Origin: Paracentrotus lividus | Lineage: Eukaryota > Echinodermata > Echinoidea > Camarodonta > Echinidae | Length of the DNA: 64,000 bases | Reading direction: 5' to 3' | Assembly: GCA_940671915.1 (NCBI GenBank) | Contig: CALNVZ010003433.1 | Coordinates: 35,045,724 to 35,109,723, forward strand | The notes under the pieces: generated by a model | What the model was told of the DNA's origin: nothing | Databases searched by the model: none | Seen by the model: only the letters and a program-made list of their open reading frames with translations | Program-made: the position numbers and the translations under genes | In this document: positions 1 to 13,143 of the stretch, one piece after another | Layout: each line of letters begins with the position of its first letter | How positions within the stretch are numbered: position 1 is the stretch's first letter

Positions 1-1669
1 AAAAAAAAAAAAAAACGAAAATGATCGGCAACACTATAATTATGAATTAAGTAGGTCTATAACAATATACAGAGAGGTTGCTAATTAATTATAGCCAGTC
101 GACATTGTATATTGAGGAAATTTCCATGACATAATTTCTGTTGTCTAATGGAATCGACTAATATTTGGTTTATACATAAATTAAATAGAGACACTCACGA
201 AAATTGATGGTTACTGCACGTCTTTAACTCTGTTGTTATTTTGGAATTGGTTACCAAATGATAATGCGACGGTCACAACAATAGTTTCCAAGTTGCATAA
301 AAAGCTAATTTTAACAAGTGCACGAAGAAAAAAAAAAGAAGAATAAAATGATTATCTTTATAACAACACTGATTACTGTATTAGTGCGTCAGCGAGACTG
401 ATGATAAGACAATGAAGGATGGGAAAGTAAAAACAAAACAACAACAAGAAATGGAAGAAAGTAATTTCACTTTTTCTACTTTTATATATTCTGGCCTTTA
501 AGTTTAAAGCGGGGTATATAGTTTTCGAAAATCCTTTTTAATATTATTTTGGTTAATTTGTTTTGGGGAGAGATGGTACTTAAGATATTTAACCACCTTG
601 TAAATTGGAATATAATAGAGTACACATCACGATCTTAGATTACCTTATTTTGAATATATTCACCTTTTATTTGAGCAATCCCAATCTAATATTGTCATGA
701 AATCTTGTAACCATCTTGTTTAGCCATGCCTTACGCCTTGACACTAACCTAAGCCAGTTGCTGCCATGGGGCGGCTGGGAACCGGAGCGAGCAATGCTTC
801 ACCCCCCCCCCGTTTTTTATTTGCGGATCGCACCTCGTCTTTTTAAGCATTTTTTTTCGTTATCTCTTTGATGCTTTCGATATGCTTTTTATTTACCCAC
901 TCTCAAAAAAACAAAAAAATAAAAAATGAGAAACACATGATTAACTGTAAATACTCTTTTCTTCGGTCGATATATGTTTCAGAAACATGTTTATTTATTT
1001 CTGCCAATAAATATGCGAGAGTAATTCGTCATCCTATATTCGAATTCTTGCTGCCAGTCATATCAAAAATGGACCGCTTCTATCTTCCCCCGGGATCTCT
1101 CTTTCTAGTCCGCGTCGTTACCGTGAAAATGCCGACTCCCACTGTAACCACCAGTGACTATCCTTCAGCTTCAATACTCTCAGCCTGACTTATCTGTCAG
1201 TTCCCCTCATCTTACAAAGTATCAATCAACATCTGCTTCATACATCTCGACTTTACACCCATCAATTTACCTCTCAAATAACTTCTTGGAGCCTAACTCA
1301 CACTTAGCACATTCGATTATCCTACATATCTTCCAATATCTACATTTATCATTACTCACGACTGAGCACAGCGAACGAGCGAGTGCCGATGAGACTAAAG
1401 ATTTTCACTTGTCAGTTATCTTCTGTCATTTATTTACAGCTCTTCAGCTCGCAGGCTGCGACTAATTAGCTGAATCCAATGTCCTGGCTCGTTCTATGTT
1501 CACTATATTTTAAACGAATCGTTTTTAGTTTCTCTTTAGGGTTCGAAGAAAAAAGTTTTAAAATGATTTGATCGACGGCCACTCAATCCGGTCTTCATTT
1601 AAGATCTTCTAGCGATCCTACACCTCATCCTCTTATCCGAATAAATATACCACCATTTCCTATATTCAT
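1..1669. other. AT-rich DNA, no gene seen
   Basis: Opens with an A-run. Short frames only, none with a recognisable domain; short homopolymers at 805 (C) and 850 (T). Nothing else identified. Confidence 0.6.
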
Positions 1670-2970
1670 TCGACCAACTCCCCTCTTCAAGATCATCAGT
1701 TCTTCGGAATGGTCGTCTCCAAGGATGCGTTCCAGACTCAGTTACCATCCTTCCTTGAAACTTCCGAAAAAGCTTGAAAGCGTTTACCTCGCCACTGCTA
1801 GGCGCTTTTCATATTCCAACACAGCATCACGCCAAGCTGGCTTTTCTCAATCTTGCCTGACGACTTCGCACGCATAATTTAGAATGAAATTGTGATTCCT
1901 GCTCATGATACCACCGCTTGAATTCTGTATTCGAGTTCATCCTCCGTCTATTCTCGGGGATCGGCGGCCTAGCCCGTACCGCCTTTCTATGGTACTAGTC
2001 GTATATTTGGTTCCCCGTTGCGCCACCTTCTAAGACTTCGCTGTTGCCATTTCGATCGTGCTCGTCTCTCTTCTTCATGCGAACTTCTCCGTTCGTGCTT
2101 CGGTCAATGTGTTTTTGACGTCCGCAAGAAAGTTAGTCTCCTCAGACTTTTGTTTAGAGATCCGCCGCTTGTTCATCATCCACAAGCCGATTTGCGTTTG
2201 GAGCCTCACGCTCTTGCGCCTCTTGCCCTCAGGCTCCTCGGGTGCGAGTATGATGTCTTCGTGGCTTCATCTTCTGGCTGGTGAATGATCTGACATTGTG
2301 TAACAGAAGCTGATTGCTGCCGTGTTGGTCTTCTGGTCCTATAGCCTGTGCAAGATGCGAGTCGCTTCCTTGTCCCTCGCCGATTGCCAACCCGCCACCA
2401 ATTCGAAATCTCCCCTCAGTCCTCTGAATACAATCTCCTATTAGAGCCGCAGGTTCCCTTCAGATGTAATTTTTTGTTGTGTATCTTTCCATCTTTCTCC
2501 CGCCTTTCTCCAAAGGCTCCTCTCTCACTGACATGCCACGCATATCTCAATATTCTCTTCTCTCCATGTCGACAACTTCTCTCGACCAGCTGCTGTCTGT
2601 TCCCGGTTGACTGCTTCCTCTCTCTTCCTTTTCTGCTCGCCAGAGCCGAGCTGAGCTTTTGAGGGTCCTTGGCAGCGTGCACTTGTCCCTGTTTACCGAG
2701 AGTAAGCAATGAACTGTCTCTCTACGCGTTGCGAGCTGGGCACGCTGGAGTCCGAGCCATGCTACATCAAAATACTTTTTCCTGTCGCGGGATGTTGACA
2801 TCACGGTTGGTGTGCTGGCTCTTGACTGAACAGTCCGAGCTTCACGATCTAAGTTCGTCATAATTTCTGGAGCTCGGTGACAGATCCGGATTTCAGAACG
2901 AGATCTGAACACTGTCGGAGACGTTTCTTCGGTAGTAGCCTTGAGAGTCGACAGGGAGAACATGGTGAAT
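1670..2970. other. GC-richer block, unidentified; possible decayed repeat
   Basis: Base composition rises to about half G+C against roughly a third on either side. Several broken minus-strand frames overlap here, the longest 156 codons (3017-2547) and rich in Arg, Ser, Thr and Glu. This would fit an old inserted element, but no family landmark is visible and I do not assign one. The block has no splice-supported exon. Confidence 0.35.
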
Positions 2971-4234
2971 CTTTTGTCTGGTTCCTGTGTAGGAAATAAT
3001 ATTGAACTTAAATACATTTAATGTTGACCCGGAGTAAAAATAAAAACACACAACCCAACAACAACAAAACTGCCGCAAACAATTAGCGATTGAAATGTGA
3101 TCAAGGAAGAGCAAAATGTGTGCTTTATTTGTTTTGTGTTGCTATCTTGTTATATATCTTTCTGTGCCAGACCATTGTTTTAAAGTGCTTTTCAATGGCG
3201 CACACTAAAAAAAAAAAAAAAAACAAAATACTAACAGAAAATACATGGATTTCCTTGACCTTTGCTGCATCTTGCCGACTAATATGAAGCAGATGTGATA
3301 AAATAATCGACATTTTCAACTTTAGAGCGACATAGATGGGAGGGAGGCGAGGAAGAGAGAGATAATGGAGAGAAGGGCTTGGGGTGGGAAGAAGACGGGT
3401 GCGGGGCGATAGAGAGAGAGGCAGAGAGGAGACTGAGAGAAAGTCAGAATAGTAGAGAGCGAGTGAGGAGATTAGAGAGAAGAGATGAGAGAAAAAAATG
3501 AGCGATTAAATCACTTATCCATTCATATTGTTATAATATTATTTTTTCAAATTTTCAAAAAGTGGACCTACATTTTAATGAGGAAAATAATGTCATATCC
3601 CCACCCGCCCCTTCCACGCTCTCAATAAATAACAAAGCAACGGAACGATTATGTGATATGTCGTAAGTATATAAAATTTGGAATATGACTTGTATCACAT
3701 CCTAAAAACGAAATGTTTTATTACACCATAGGTGTTGCTATGACGTACATATTAACACCATATGAGAGAGAACAAACTATTATATCTCCATCATGACTAT
3801 TGTTATAGAACCACCCGTTGTGTTTTGTTTTGGTTTCAAAGCTAGTACTGGAAGCATAAGCGTGAGAAGATAACCATTGTCTGCATACAAATATGATATA
3901 CAGTCAACAATACACCTCAGACATCTATTCAGGCTTCGATGGATGTTTTGTCGAGAACGTTGTATTGCCAGCTATTTACTCATATTTGTGAATGGGTAGG
4001 CACTGGGTGGTACCAAATAAAGCTACCCAAATCAAAATTGTAATTGATTATGATCAGTTGATTGTACCTTAATGATGTGTCTATTTACATTAATCTATAT
4101 AGGAAAGGACAATACAGCGATCGAAATACTTGTGTCGAAATGAAATAAATCACATATAGGAAATTAATGTGACAAAAAGACCCGATTCCTGGCTTACAAA
4201 CAATTGCGATTGATATCAATTTGATTTATGATTA
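2971..4234. other. Intergenic, with a purine-rich tract
   Basis: GA-rich low complexity at 3330-3500; otherwise AT-rich with no gene or repeat recognised, up to the 9-bp direct repeat at 4235. Confidence 0.6.
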
Positions 4235-4243
4235 ATATAAATC

Positions 4244-4740
4244 CGTATCAGGACAATTACCCCCCGATAATACTACGGCCCCGACAGTAAGCCGCCCCAA
4301 GGACAATCTACCCCCACGACGAAATTAACCGCCCCGGACAATTACCCCTCTGAGGACATTAACCCCAGCCCCGAGAGCAATTACCACCGGACAATTCGCC
4401 CCCTAGGGACAATTTACCCCCCGGACATTACCCCGACAATAACTGCCCCGGACAACTTACTCCCCCGAGACATATTCTTGATTACCCCTCCCCAGGACAA
4501 TACCCCCCGAGGACAATTACCGCCCAGACAATTAGCCCCCGGACAAATACCCCAGACTAATTACCTCCGTGAGGACCAATTCCCTACACCGAGGGAACAA
4601 TTACCGCCCTGAGGACAATTACCTGCCCCGGACAATTACCGCTACCCGGAGGCAATTACCCCCGAAGGACAAACCCTCGGACAATACCATACTTCGAAAA
4701 ATTGCCTCCCCGAGAGGAGAGATTTTACCACCGGACAGTG
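4244..4740. repeat. 15-bp tandem array, left arm of the foldback element
   Basis: About 30 imperfect copies of ggacaattaccccc(c)-type units, C-rich on this strand, with unit lengths from about 12 to 20. The variation suggests slippage and unequal exchange. Confidence 0.9.
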
Positions 4741-5059
4741 TACCGGTGCCCCCCCTTCTCACGGCAATTGATGTTGGACATCAAGCGCGGTCCCATGGTA
4801 TCTCGCCTGTGATGTCTGCATTTTTCAATTATTCCTACTTTGATTCTTATCTTAATGGATTTTGCTCTTTCCTTTCTTTTTATATTATCTTTCTCCTTTT
4901 CTCATCTCTGTCCTCTCTCTTCTCTTCTCTCCTCTCTCTCACATTCTGTCCACATCTATTCTTATTTTTCTTTTTCCCCGAGATAGCTTTCCCTTTTTTT
5001 AATCTTATAAAAAAAGTAAAAAACAATTTAAAAAATTAAATAAAATAATTTTAAATGAT

Positions 5060-5345
5060 CAGATATTATAATAAACCAATATTAGGCATCTTATAATGCC
5101 TTGACTATAGGTAAAGCTTAGTTGGCGCATGTAATATTTTACCGGCGTATAGCCCATTAGTGCCTTATAACGGCGCTTTAGCCATTCGAGGAATTTCTTC
5201 ATACCGTACCATCTACCGTCACTCGATCTGAAATTGCAGATTAATTCTGGCGCAACTAGATTAGATGGAATGGCACGGGATTCAAACACGTGTAAGCCTT
5301 TGGAATCGTGCAGTCCGCGACTTATACATTACGACCACACCACTC
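5060..5345 (-). mobile_element. tRNA-derived SINE-like sequence
   Basis: Read on the minus strand from 5345, the sequence starts gtggtgtggtcgtaatgt, with an A-box-like region. About 50 bp on comes gtgtttgaatcccgtgcc, a B-box/T-arm-like motif (cf. GGTTCGAATCC), then an unrelated body of about 200 bp. The long spacing between the boxes suggests a Ser/Leu-type tRNA head with an extra arm. It lies in the middle of the foldback element. Confidence 0.45.
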
Positions 5346-6159
5346 CCCCTCACTTCCCTTTTTTGTTTTGTTTAGGGCGCTCTGCGCTCATGAAAAATAG
5401 GGGGAGGGCGTCTGCCACCCCACAGCCCCCTGTTGGTTAACATTATGTCACGAAAATAGTTAAACTCCCTCATATTCCCCAGACGGTAGTTCTGCCAAAA
5501 ATACGTGGTCCGAGAACATGGTTCTCGCTTCTCACGCTACCTGGGCCATAACGAATAACTTATGTATATGATATTTAATTTTACGATTAACCTTATTTTT
5601 GCATAATTGACATTAAGCTTTAGTTATTATTTTCACTTAATTTGTTAATTTATGGAGTTATTAATTATAATTGACCTTTTATTGCGCCCTTTGAAAACCA
5701 TGGGTTCAGACCAGAGGTTTCTCCATTTTCGGGAAATTAAACAAAAATAATAAAAACAATCAGTTGGAATCAGAAATGAATCAGAGATATTCAAATGTGT
5801 GATTATTTTGTGTATGTCGTGCCCTTTCATAATTTTCAAATGTTGATTCTATGAAAAAATAATATGAGGGCCCGTTTACATATTTTCTGATGCATATATA
5901 GATATCCAAACGGGGGGGAGGGGGGCTTTGGGCTCAAGATCCCCCCCCCATTTTTTTCATGCGGCGGCAGAAGTGAGAGGGAAGGGGGAGGGGGAAGCAG
6001 AAAAAAGAAGAAGAGGGGTACAGAGAGAGCAAAGAAAAAAAGAAATATGAAAAAGAAAGAGAGATTCATTATGATAAAATCAAGTAGAAAACCTGCGACA
6101 ACAGCCGGGCGAGACCCCACAATGGGCCCGAGTTGATGTCCAACACCAAGTGCCTGTGA

Positions 6160-6559
6160 GGGGGGTAATTGTCGTCAGGGGTAGTTGATCTGTTGTAACT
6201 CTCCGGGGGTAATGTCCTCGGGGTAATTGATCCGGGGGGTAATTTCGTCCGGGGGGGGGTAATTGTCCGGGGTAATTGTCCGGGGGGTATTGTCCGGGGG
6301 GTAATATGGTCCGGGTGGTAATTGTCCTAAGGGGGGTAATGTCCGGGAGAGTAATTGTCGGGGGGTAATTGTCCGGGGGGTAATTGTCCTAGGGGGGTAA
6401 ATTGTCCGGGGGGTAATTGTCCGGGGGGTTAATGTCCTCGGGGGTAATGTCCTCGGGGGTAATTGTCCGGGGGGTAATTGTCCCGGGGGTAATTTGTCCT
6501 CGGGGGGTAAATGTCCGGGTGCCGGGGGTAATTGTCCAGGGGGTAATTGTCCTAGAACC
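6160..6559. repeat. 15-bp tandem array, right arm of the foldback element
   Basis: About 25 imperfect copies of ggggtaattgtccgg, the reverse complement of the left-arm unit. G-runs of 4-8 bases in each unit could form G-quadruplexes. The open frames across it are proline-rich translations of the repeat, not genes. Confidence 0.9.
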
Positions 6560-6568
6560 ATATAAATC

Positions 6569-8739
6569 ATGTCTCTATACAAAAGATATTAATTATAGGA
6601 TTATAATTGCAAATGATTTACATCAATCGGAACTTTTTGCAAAACAGGGTCGATGTGTATTAATTGATCGATTTTGGTTCTTTATTTTGTGTAATCCTCT
6701 AAATATAGTTATGCTGGTTCATATTATAAATATTTGAAACAAGATTTATAATTGAAATAGATTATATAAGGTACACTGTATATGATTTCGATACGGAGTG
6801 TTCATCGTGTATGTTTGAATGATGTGAGGGATCAATATTGTATTCAGATACAGCTACTAATATTGCCAAACGTCACAAAAAAAGTTTATTTGATACTGAA
6901 GCGACCTCAAGGTTACTGTTGCATCTCAGCAACATGTTGTATCAAAGTATGAAGGAGGGTGCAATCTGTCTAAATGGTGTGGATAGGGGTTGTAATTTTT
7001 GAAAATTTCTCTAGGAAATTTAAGAAAAAATTTGGATAATGAAAGTTCTTTTAAAAACGGTCAAATTTGTTATCAGTGCCATCCGAATAACGTTTTGATT
7101 TTATGAGAGAGCTTTCAGCCCTCTTCAATCATTGCAATGGACCTGTTAAAACAGTAAAAGAATGAAAACGATGAACAAATACCGTATAAAGTGTAGAAAA
7201 CAATTATTTGTGATTCACGTTTAGCTAAACTCAAAACAATTCTTTATTGCTTCAGATTACCAAATTGTGACAAAAATGTGACCATTTCAATTGCATTTGA
7301 CATCATTAAATTAATGTGCTCATTTTCAAGGAATTCAAGAAAATTTGTTAACAAAAATGATCTATTCCATTCACCATGTTCATTGTCTAGCGATTTTTTA
7401 TTTTTATTTATTTATTATTTTTTTTACAGTAAAAGTCTGAAGATAATACTGTCAGCTATAAAGTAATGTGGCATTGGAACAAGGCAGTACATACTCACTA
7501 TAAATAAAAGATGAAAATTGCACTTGATGAATACAGTGATATTTAGCTCCAGACCCTATTCAGTCAGGAGCATATATCTTTGGCCATGTGTCTTCCATCT
7601 TCTTCTTCTATGTATTCATACATATATCTTTTAAAAGTCTGTGCAGTTCAGGTACTTTTGATGTTTTCCTCTCCGCAAAATAAGTATCGTCATAACGAAG
7701 TTGTAATGGATGTAACATTGCCAAAAGTATATGTTCTAACTTCAGAAAGTCTCCTTATTTTATTGAATTAGGCGATAAGGCGACACATGGCGTTTGTAAA
7801 TGATAAAACCTGGGTTGCATCCTATCCTTGAAGCACACCCCGTCTCTCAAAGTTCTGCATGATTCTTCAGGCTTCAAGACTACTCCACGGAAAAAGAAAA
7901 ACTTTTAGAGAAATTGTACTGTCCAAATCATCACAAATTCTGACAAATGGCAATATTCGGTGATGCGCCTCGGTCTTTATTGAAGAGTTTGTTCTTTAGT
8001 AGACTCTGGGAAGTAATTTAATTTGATATTCGATTCCCTGACGATCCGCAGTAAACACTTCACACCCATAATTATTCATCCATAATCAATGATATCAATG
8101 GATGAGAGAGAAACATCAGATGGGTTGTCCGATTTTCACAGTTAAAAATTATCTGAATGAGATTGAATCCGAACGAATACCTCTTCGCAGAAGATCCAAG
8201 TTATCCGAACTGTTTTGTGATCATATAAATGCTTTCTCTCTGTTCTATTAAGCAGAGGGTGCTAAAACGCTTTAAGAGGGTGCTATTAGTATAGTTCAAG
8301 TGGCCTAAACTCCTCTTAGAATACAACGGTGATCTAATTTAGACTGATTTAGGTCCGAAGTAATGAAACATCAATAAAATAACGGTGCACCCCTTGTACG
8401 TGTGTAGCGCGTTGCCTGGGTCTTTGCCTGTGCATCATGTCAATAACATTTACAATTTCAGTCGGGACAATACAATGCAAATCGATATCAGTGGTTAGAA
8501 TGATAGAACGTGGAAGATTAAAAGACCTGCAACAAAGTTGGCTTTGTGTCACCGATCAGGAGCCATTGTCAATAATCGATGATGTTCCCCTACGATATTG
8601 TCCAATGCGAGGTAAAAGCTCGACCGCGATATCGATTCAAGGTTGATCTCGTTGCCGTAAGAATGGAAAATGAGGATAGTGATGACCATGTCTGGACCAA
8701 AGAACAAGGGAAGATATAGACCCATGAGGATTCTAGGGC
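6569..8739. other. Intergenic, nothing recognised
   Basis: AT-rich; all frames are short (under 75 codons) and without domains. No repeat was noted by eye. Confidence 0.55.
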
Positions 8740-9420
8740 GTGGTTTAGTTTTGCGGACTGGTGGTGATGTTGGTGGTGTCGGTGGTGGTGGTATTGATGT
8801 TGGTACGAAGAGGGGTGACGAAAGCGACTGGAAGTGGAAAAGGGTGATAGTAAGAGAAGTAGAGACGAGACGAATGATTAAGAGTTAGGATTAAGGGTAA
8901 GGGGTAATACATAATGGCCTGGTGTTGTTGTCGATGGTGGTGGTGGAAGTGGTGTAGAAGACGAGTGGCAAGAGGATTGGGTGGGAAAAGATTGGTATTG
9001 AGAGTGAAATTGAGGTGATGAATGATGATAAGAGCAAATATCACGGGTAAGGGGTTGATACATTGTGGCCTGGTGCTGTTGTCCCCGGTGGTAGTGGTTT
9101 AGATGTCGGTAGGAAGAGGGGTGGATGTGAAAAGATTGGTGGTGAGAGAGGAGATAATGCGATGATAGATGATAACAGCAAATATCAAGGATGAGGGGTT
9201 GATACAGAGTTGTTGCTGTTGTTGTTCTAGCTATTGTTGTTTTTGTTGTAGGTGATGATGGTGCTGGTTGTTGTATCAATGTTGAATAGACGAATAGTGG
9301 CAACATGACCGGTGGTAGAGAGAGGGAAGAAGATGAGATGGGCAAATGGTTAGAGGAAAGTTGATGAGGGCTAAAGTAAGAGATGACGGTGAAGCCTTTT
9401 GAAGTGGTAGTCATGGTGGT
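8740..9420. repeat. Degenerate tandem array, period about 142 bp, GGT/GAT-rich
   Basis: About four to five copies; anchors such as ggcctggtg at 8925 and 9067 are 142 bp apart. Each unit has ggtaaggggt, ggcctggtg, a ggtggtag tract, ggaagagggg and gaaaagattgg. The open frames on both strands (up to 178 codons on the minus strand, rich in His, Pro, Ser and Thr) follow from the repeat. Confidence 0.8.
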
Positions 9421-9529
9421 GTGGTTGATGGAAGTGGTGGTGGTGGCGGTGGCCAGGGAATTGGATATGCTGGAGCCGAGAGGATAGGAAAGGTGGTGAT
9501 GTTTATAAGGTGGTCATATTGATGGTAAA

Positions 9530-9600
9530 AGTAATGATGATGATGATGATGATGATGATGATACTGCTGCTGCTGATGATGATGGTGATGACGGTGATAA
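9530..9600. repeat. GAT/GCT trinucleotide microsatellite
   Basis: Runs of gatgatgat with an embedded ctgctgctg stretch. Confidence 0.95.
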
Positions 9601-10251
9601 ATATGACAGTGGTGGTTAAGATTCAGCGAAAAGTTTGGAGTACTGAGCATTATTGTTAGGGTGGAGGTGATGATGGTTACCTGTAATATGAAAGATAACG
9701 TTTCATGACGAGGGAAAATTGCGATGATAAAGGGAAATTTCTTGATATGGGGTGGGCTTACATTATCTGTATTATTTCTCATTCAAACTTTACTTTTTAT
9801 GATCTATTTCTCAGTGTTCTGACTCTCCTTTCTCCATCTCAATTTCATCTCTCTCTCTCTCTTTCTCTCTCTCTCTCATTTGGCTCCCCACACAACGTCA
9901 TCCTGTCATTCTCCGAACTATATACATGTACTTCCAAAAGGATTACTGGCTTCATAAGTCATTATTATTACAAGTGAAACATAGTTTTTTATTAATAGTT
10001 CATACAAACATCAAACTTCTCTCTATACAATAACTCAGTTATTCAGACATCTCCACAATATGTTATCGGTCCAAATATCATTGAACACGGCTTTTGTTGG
10101 ATTAGTTTTGAACAATAATAATGCTTTGAATTGAATATTGATTTGTGATGCAGTTGGGACGAAAATAGAGGAATGAAAGAACTTTATAAAAGGGTAAAGC
10201 AAACAATGAAAAATAAATTGATATAGAAATGCAGACAGAAAATGAGAGAAA

Positions 10252-10311
<60 letters not shown>

Positions 10312-13143
10312 AGGGGGGGGGGGTCAAAAGAGAGGAACAAGAATCTTTACACAAACAAAATTCAATTCACAGATAAGATCAAAATGTAGTGCATATACAT
10401 TATCCTTTGATTTTGCAACCTCCATAATATTATGAAGATCATAAGTTTATTCTTGTCAAATCCATACCATGTGCCCTTTACAGTTGCATGTTTCCAATTA
10501 TATGTTGTGAAAAAAAAAAAATCTACTAAAGAAAATGTTGGAAAACATCCAACAAAACGTAAAATGCATAAAGTGAAACACAATTTTGTAAAGAAGAGCA
10601 AAATGTAGCCATTAATACAGAAATGAAGACAATCTAACCCTTTGCATAAGTGAAATGATTAAATGAAAAGGGATACTGGATAATCACTGTACAAAGTAAA
10701 AACCATTAGATCTGGTAACAGTATACGGTTCCACAAAAACATTGAATTAATTATCTCATATGCGACTCCTACCAACTTAACTGATCGATTTTTGGATAAT
10801 CCGCTTTTATTATTTTTGTAAGGAAGGTAGTTACGTTCTCAATCGACTATTTTGAGAAAATTCTTTATTTTTCAGGAAGTTGGTTACATCCTATTGCAGT
10901 AAAAATTTTTTTTATCTGTTTCAGAAAGCTCTAACAACGATCACAATGCAAGTGATGTTGCTTGCAGAGAGCCAAAAGGGCATTAATTCTATGTAGAACA
11001 CTTTAGTTCAACACCCTTGTTGCACTCAAGGGGTGAAATGCTATTGAAGACTTATTGAGTAAGAAGTTATCCAAGTCATGTTTGAAGTCATGCATAGTAA
11101 AAACTTGTAAAAACACAAATAAGAAGACATTTGTTTGATTGGTAAATGTGACAAGTGCATAATTGACTCACTTAGTAGAAGACCAACTGATATGAATAAG
11201 AAATAGAAATATTGTTGGTATAAGGAAGTAAGTACTGAATATAAAATAATGTAATTTAGTTACTTTAGAGAGTGGTTGAGATACGAGTATCCTGAAATCA
11301 CTTGTTACAGTCAAATGAGTGTTATTGATGTTTTAGGCATGGTGTACATACCACCATCTACCAGTAAAGGGTAAACACACACTTTGTCTTTAAGTCCTTT
11401 GGCTTTTGCCATGTACCATGTGTTTGATATCATAGGAATGAGTGTACACACATTGTTAAAATACATACAAACTCATAAGCCCTTGGTTCCATAGGACTTT
11501 ATGAACCAAAATCATTCTAGATGTACATAAATACAATTTTGTACATAACTCAAAAATCTACAAATTAAAACATGACTGTCAAATAGCACAGATCCAAACA
11601 AAACATTTCTCAGAAAACAAAGCAGAGATATAGGGTTGAAATAATTAATAGGATGCTTGTTGTTGTTTTGATTTCTTTAAAGCTGAATTTTAAAATTTGA
11701 TCTTTCTTTCAAATTCAGTTTCATTTTCCTTTATGATACAGGTAACATATCAACATTGTTATTAAAATAGTTCCAAAAGAAGTACTATGTCTGTTACATA
11801 ACCAATAACTGTTAGATATTAATCATTTAATTTTCTGCAATAACACTTGTTTGTAACATTTACTGTGTTTATTGTTTGCGTAGAACAATCTTTTTAAAGT
11901 CTTTCTTATTTTGAAATGATGTTGCACAAACAAGTTTCACTTGAGAAAATCATTGAGAATTAATCTTAACACAGCACTTTCCATCTTTATTAATTCCAAA
12001 GAATATTAATATTGAGATAACTTGTAGAGTCTACTCCTGTTATAAAATGCATGGATATGATAAGACCTCATTATAATGAAGAAATTCTTCTGGTACCTAT
12101 TTCACACATGCGAACATGTATGTACAAGCCTATGTGTTCCATATAACCAGATAATAATCCCAGAGCACTTGTTCTAATAGGAATGGACTGTAGGATATGT
12201 GAAATTTCAAAAGAATGTGTCAAATGAATGGAAACACTGCGAGGTTACATCCATGGGAAACATACGACTTTCTGTCACAGAATGAGACACAAGCACTGAC
12301 ATAAGTGTGACAGACATGTGGGATCAATTGTTTAAAACATATTAATTCATAATGTCCTCTGCAAAAATCATCATATATATATAAAGACAGATTTATATAT
12401 TCATATATGGAGGAAATACATATGCACAGATATAGAGAGTTTGAAACATACAAGCTTTCCCACATCCCAATATCTTATCGTTTTTATAAAAAATATCATC
12501 ACCATTCATCATAAATAGGTTCAGTTTAGGGGTTGTACACAACAATTACCAACTGAAAAACACCACCCCACACTGTTATAAATCTCTTATCATATTTCAC
12601 ATAGATTAAAGTAGGTACATTAATCTTTCATCATCATCATAATCATCATCCCCACCACCATTCATTTTCACAGATATAAGACTTGTTATAGCTTTTTTGT
12701 CATCAATACACTTCCTTATTTTCACATGATTCTTATTTTATTTATTTATTCATTTTTACAATAGTTGTTCAAAGTGATAGGTATATTATATTTGTACATT
12801 TTCATTTACATATTTCACAATTTACACAATTATGGAATCATGCTTACAATTGTAACAATCGAATCACTAAATTTTCTCACGTCTGGTTGATATTATTCCC
12901 CCAAAATCATTGCATAGATGACTTCACAAGCCAGTGAAATGAATTAAAAAAAGGAAATTATTAAACTCAATAATTACAAACATGTGATGACCTTAGCTAT
13001 AGAACTTCAACAAGAATATATAGTATTCAAGTTATATCAGAAGTATTCACTAACTGCCTTATGACATTCACTACTCATTTGTTTGTGAGGCTTCTAAACA
13101 ACACATGAACTTAGTGCAAAAAAGGACTTTGATATCATAGTCA
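9601..13143. other. Intergenic or distal 3' UTR, AT-rich
   Basis: Holds (ct)n at 9847-9880 and the GA run at 10252. The rest is AT-rich with many TTTATT/ATTTA motifs, for example at 12735-12752, which read as AATAAA on the UNC5 strand. Where UNC5 transcription ends cannot be decided from sequence alone. Confidence 0.5.
10252..10311. repeat. (GA)n microsatellite
   Basis: An almost pure dinucleotide run of about 28 units, followed by a G-run. Confidence 0.97.

Larger units (their letters stand above)
4244..6559. mobile_element. TU-like foldback element with tandem-repeat inverted arms
   Basis: The left arm (4244-4740) is a run of a 15-bp unit close to ccggacaattacccc. The right arm (6160-6559) is the same unit inverted (ggggtaattgtccgg). 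Inside the arms a second inverted pair follows: gttggacatcaa-type sequence and pyrimidine-rich DNA at 4765-5000 mirror about 5950-6145. A 9-bp direct repeat atataaatc flanks the whole (4235-4243 and 6560-6568). This matches the modular sea-urchin TU elements, whose outer inverted domains are tandem 15-bp repeats (family knowledge). No transposase; the middle holds AT-rich DNA and a SINE-like insert. Confidence 0.82.

Noticed and set aside
4569-5039. 156-codon plus-strand frame
   Set aside because: It spans the left repeat arm and the pyrimidine-rich inner arm of the foldback element; no domain.
6175-6582. 135-codon minus-strand frame, Pro/Gly/Leu/Thr-rich
   Set aside because: It is a translation of the 15-bp repeat arm of the foldback element.
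8878-9414. 178-codon minus-strand frame rich in His, Pro, Ser and Thr
   Set aside because: It follows the 142-bp tandem repeat; no domain or splice support.
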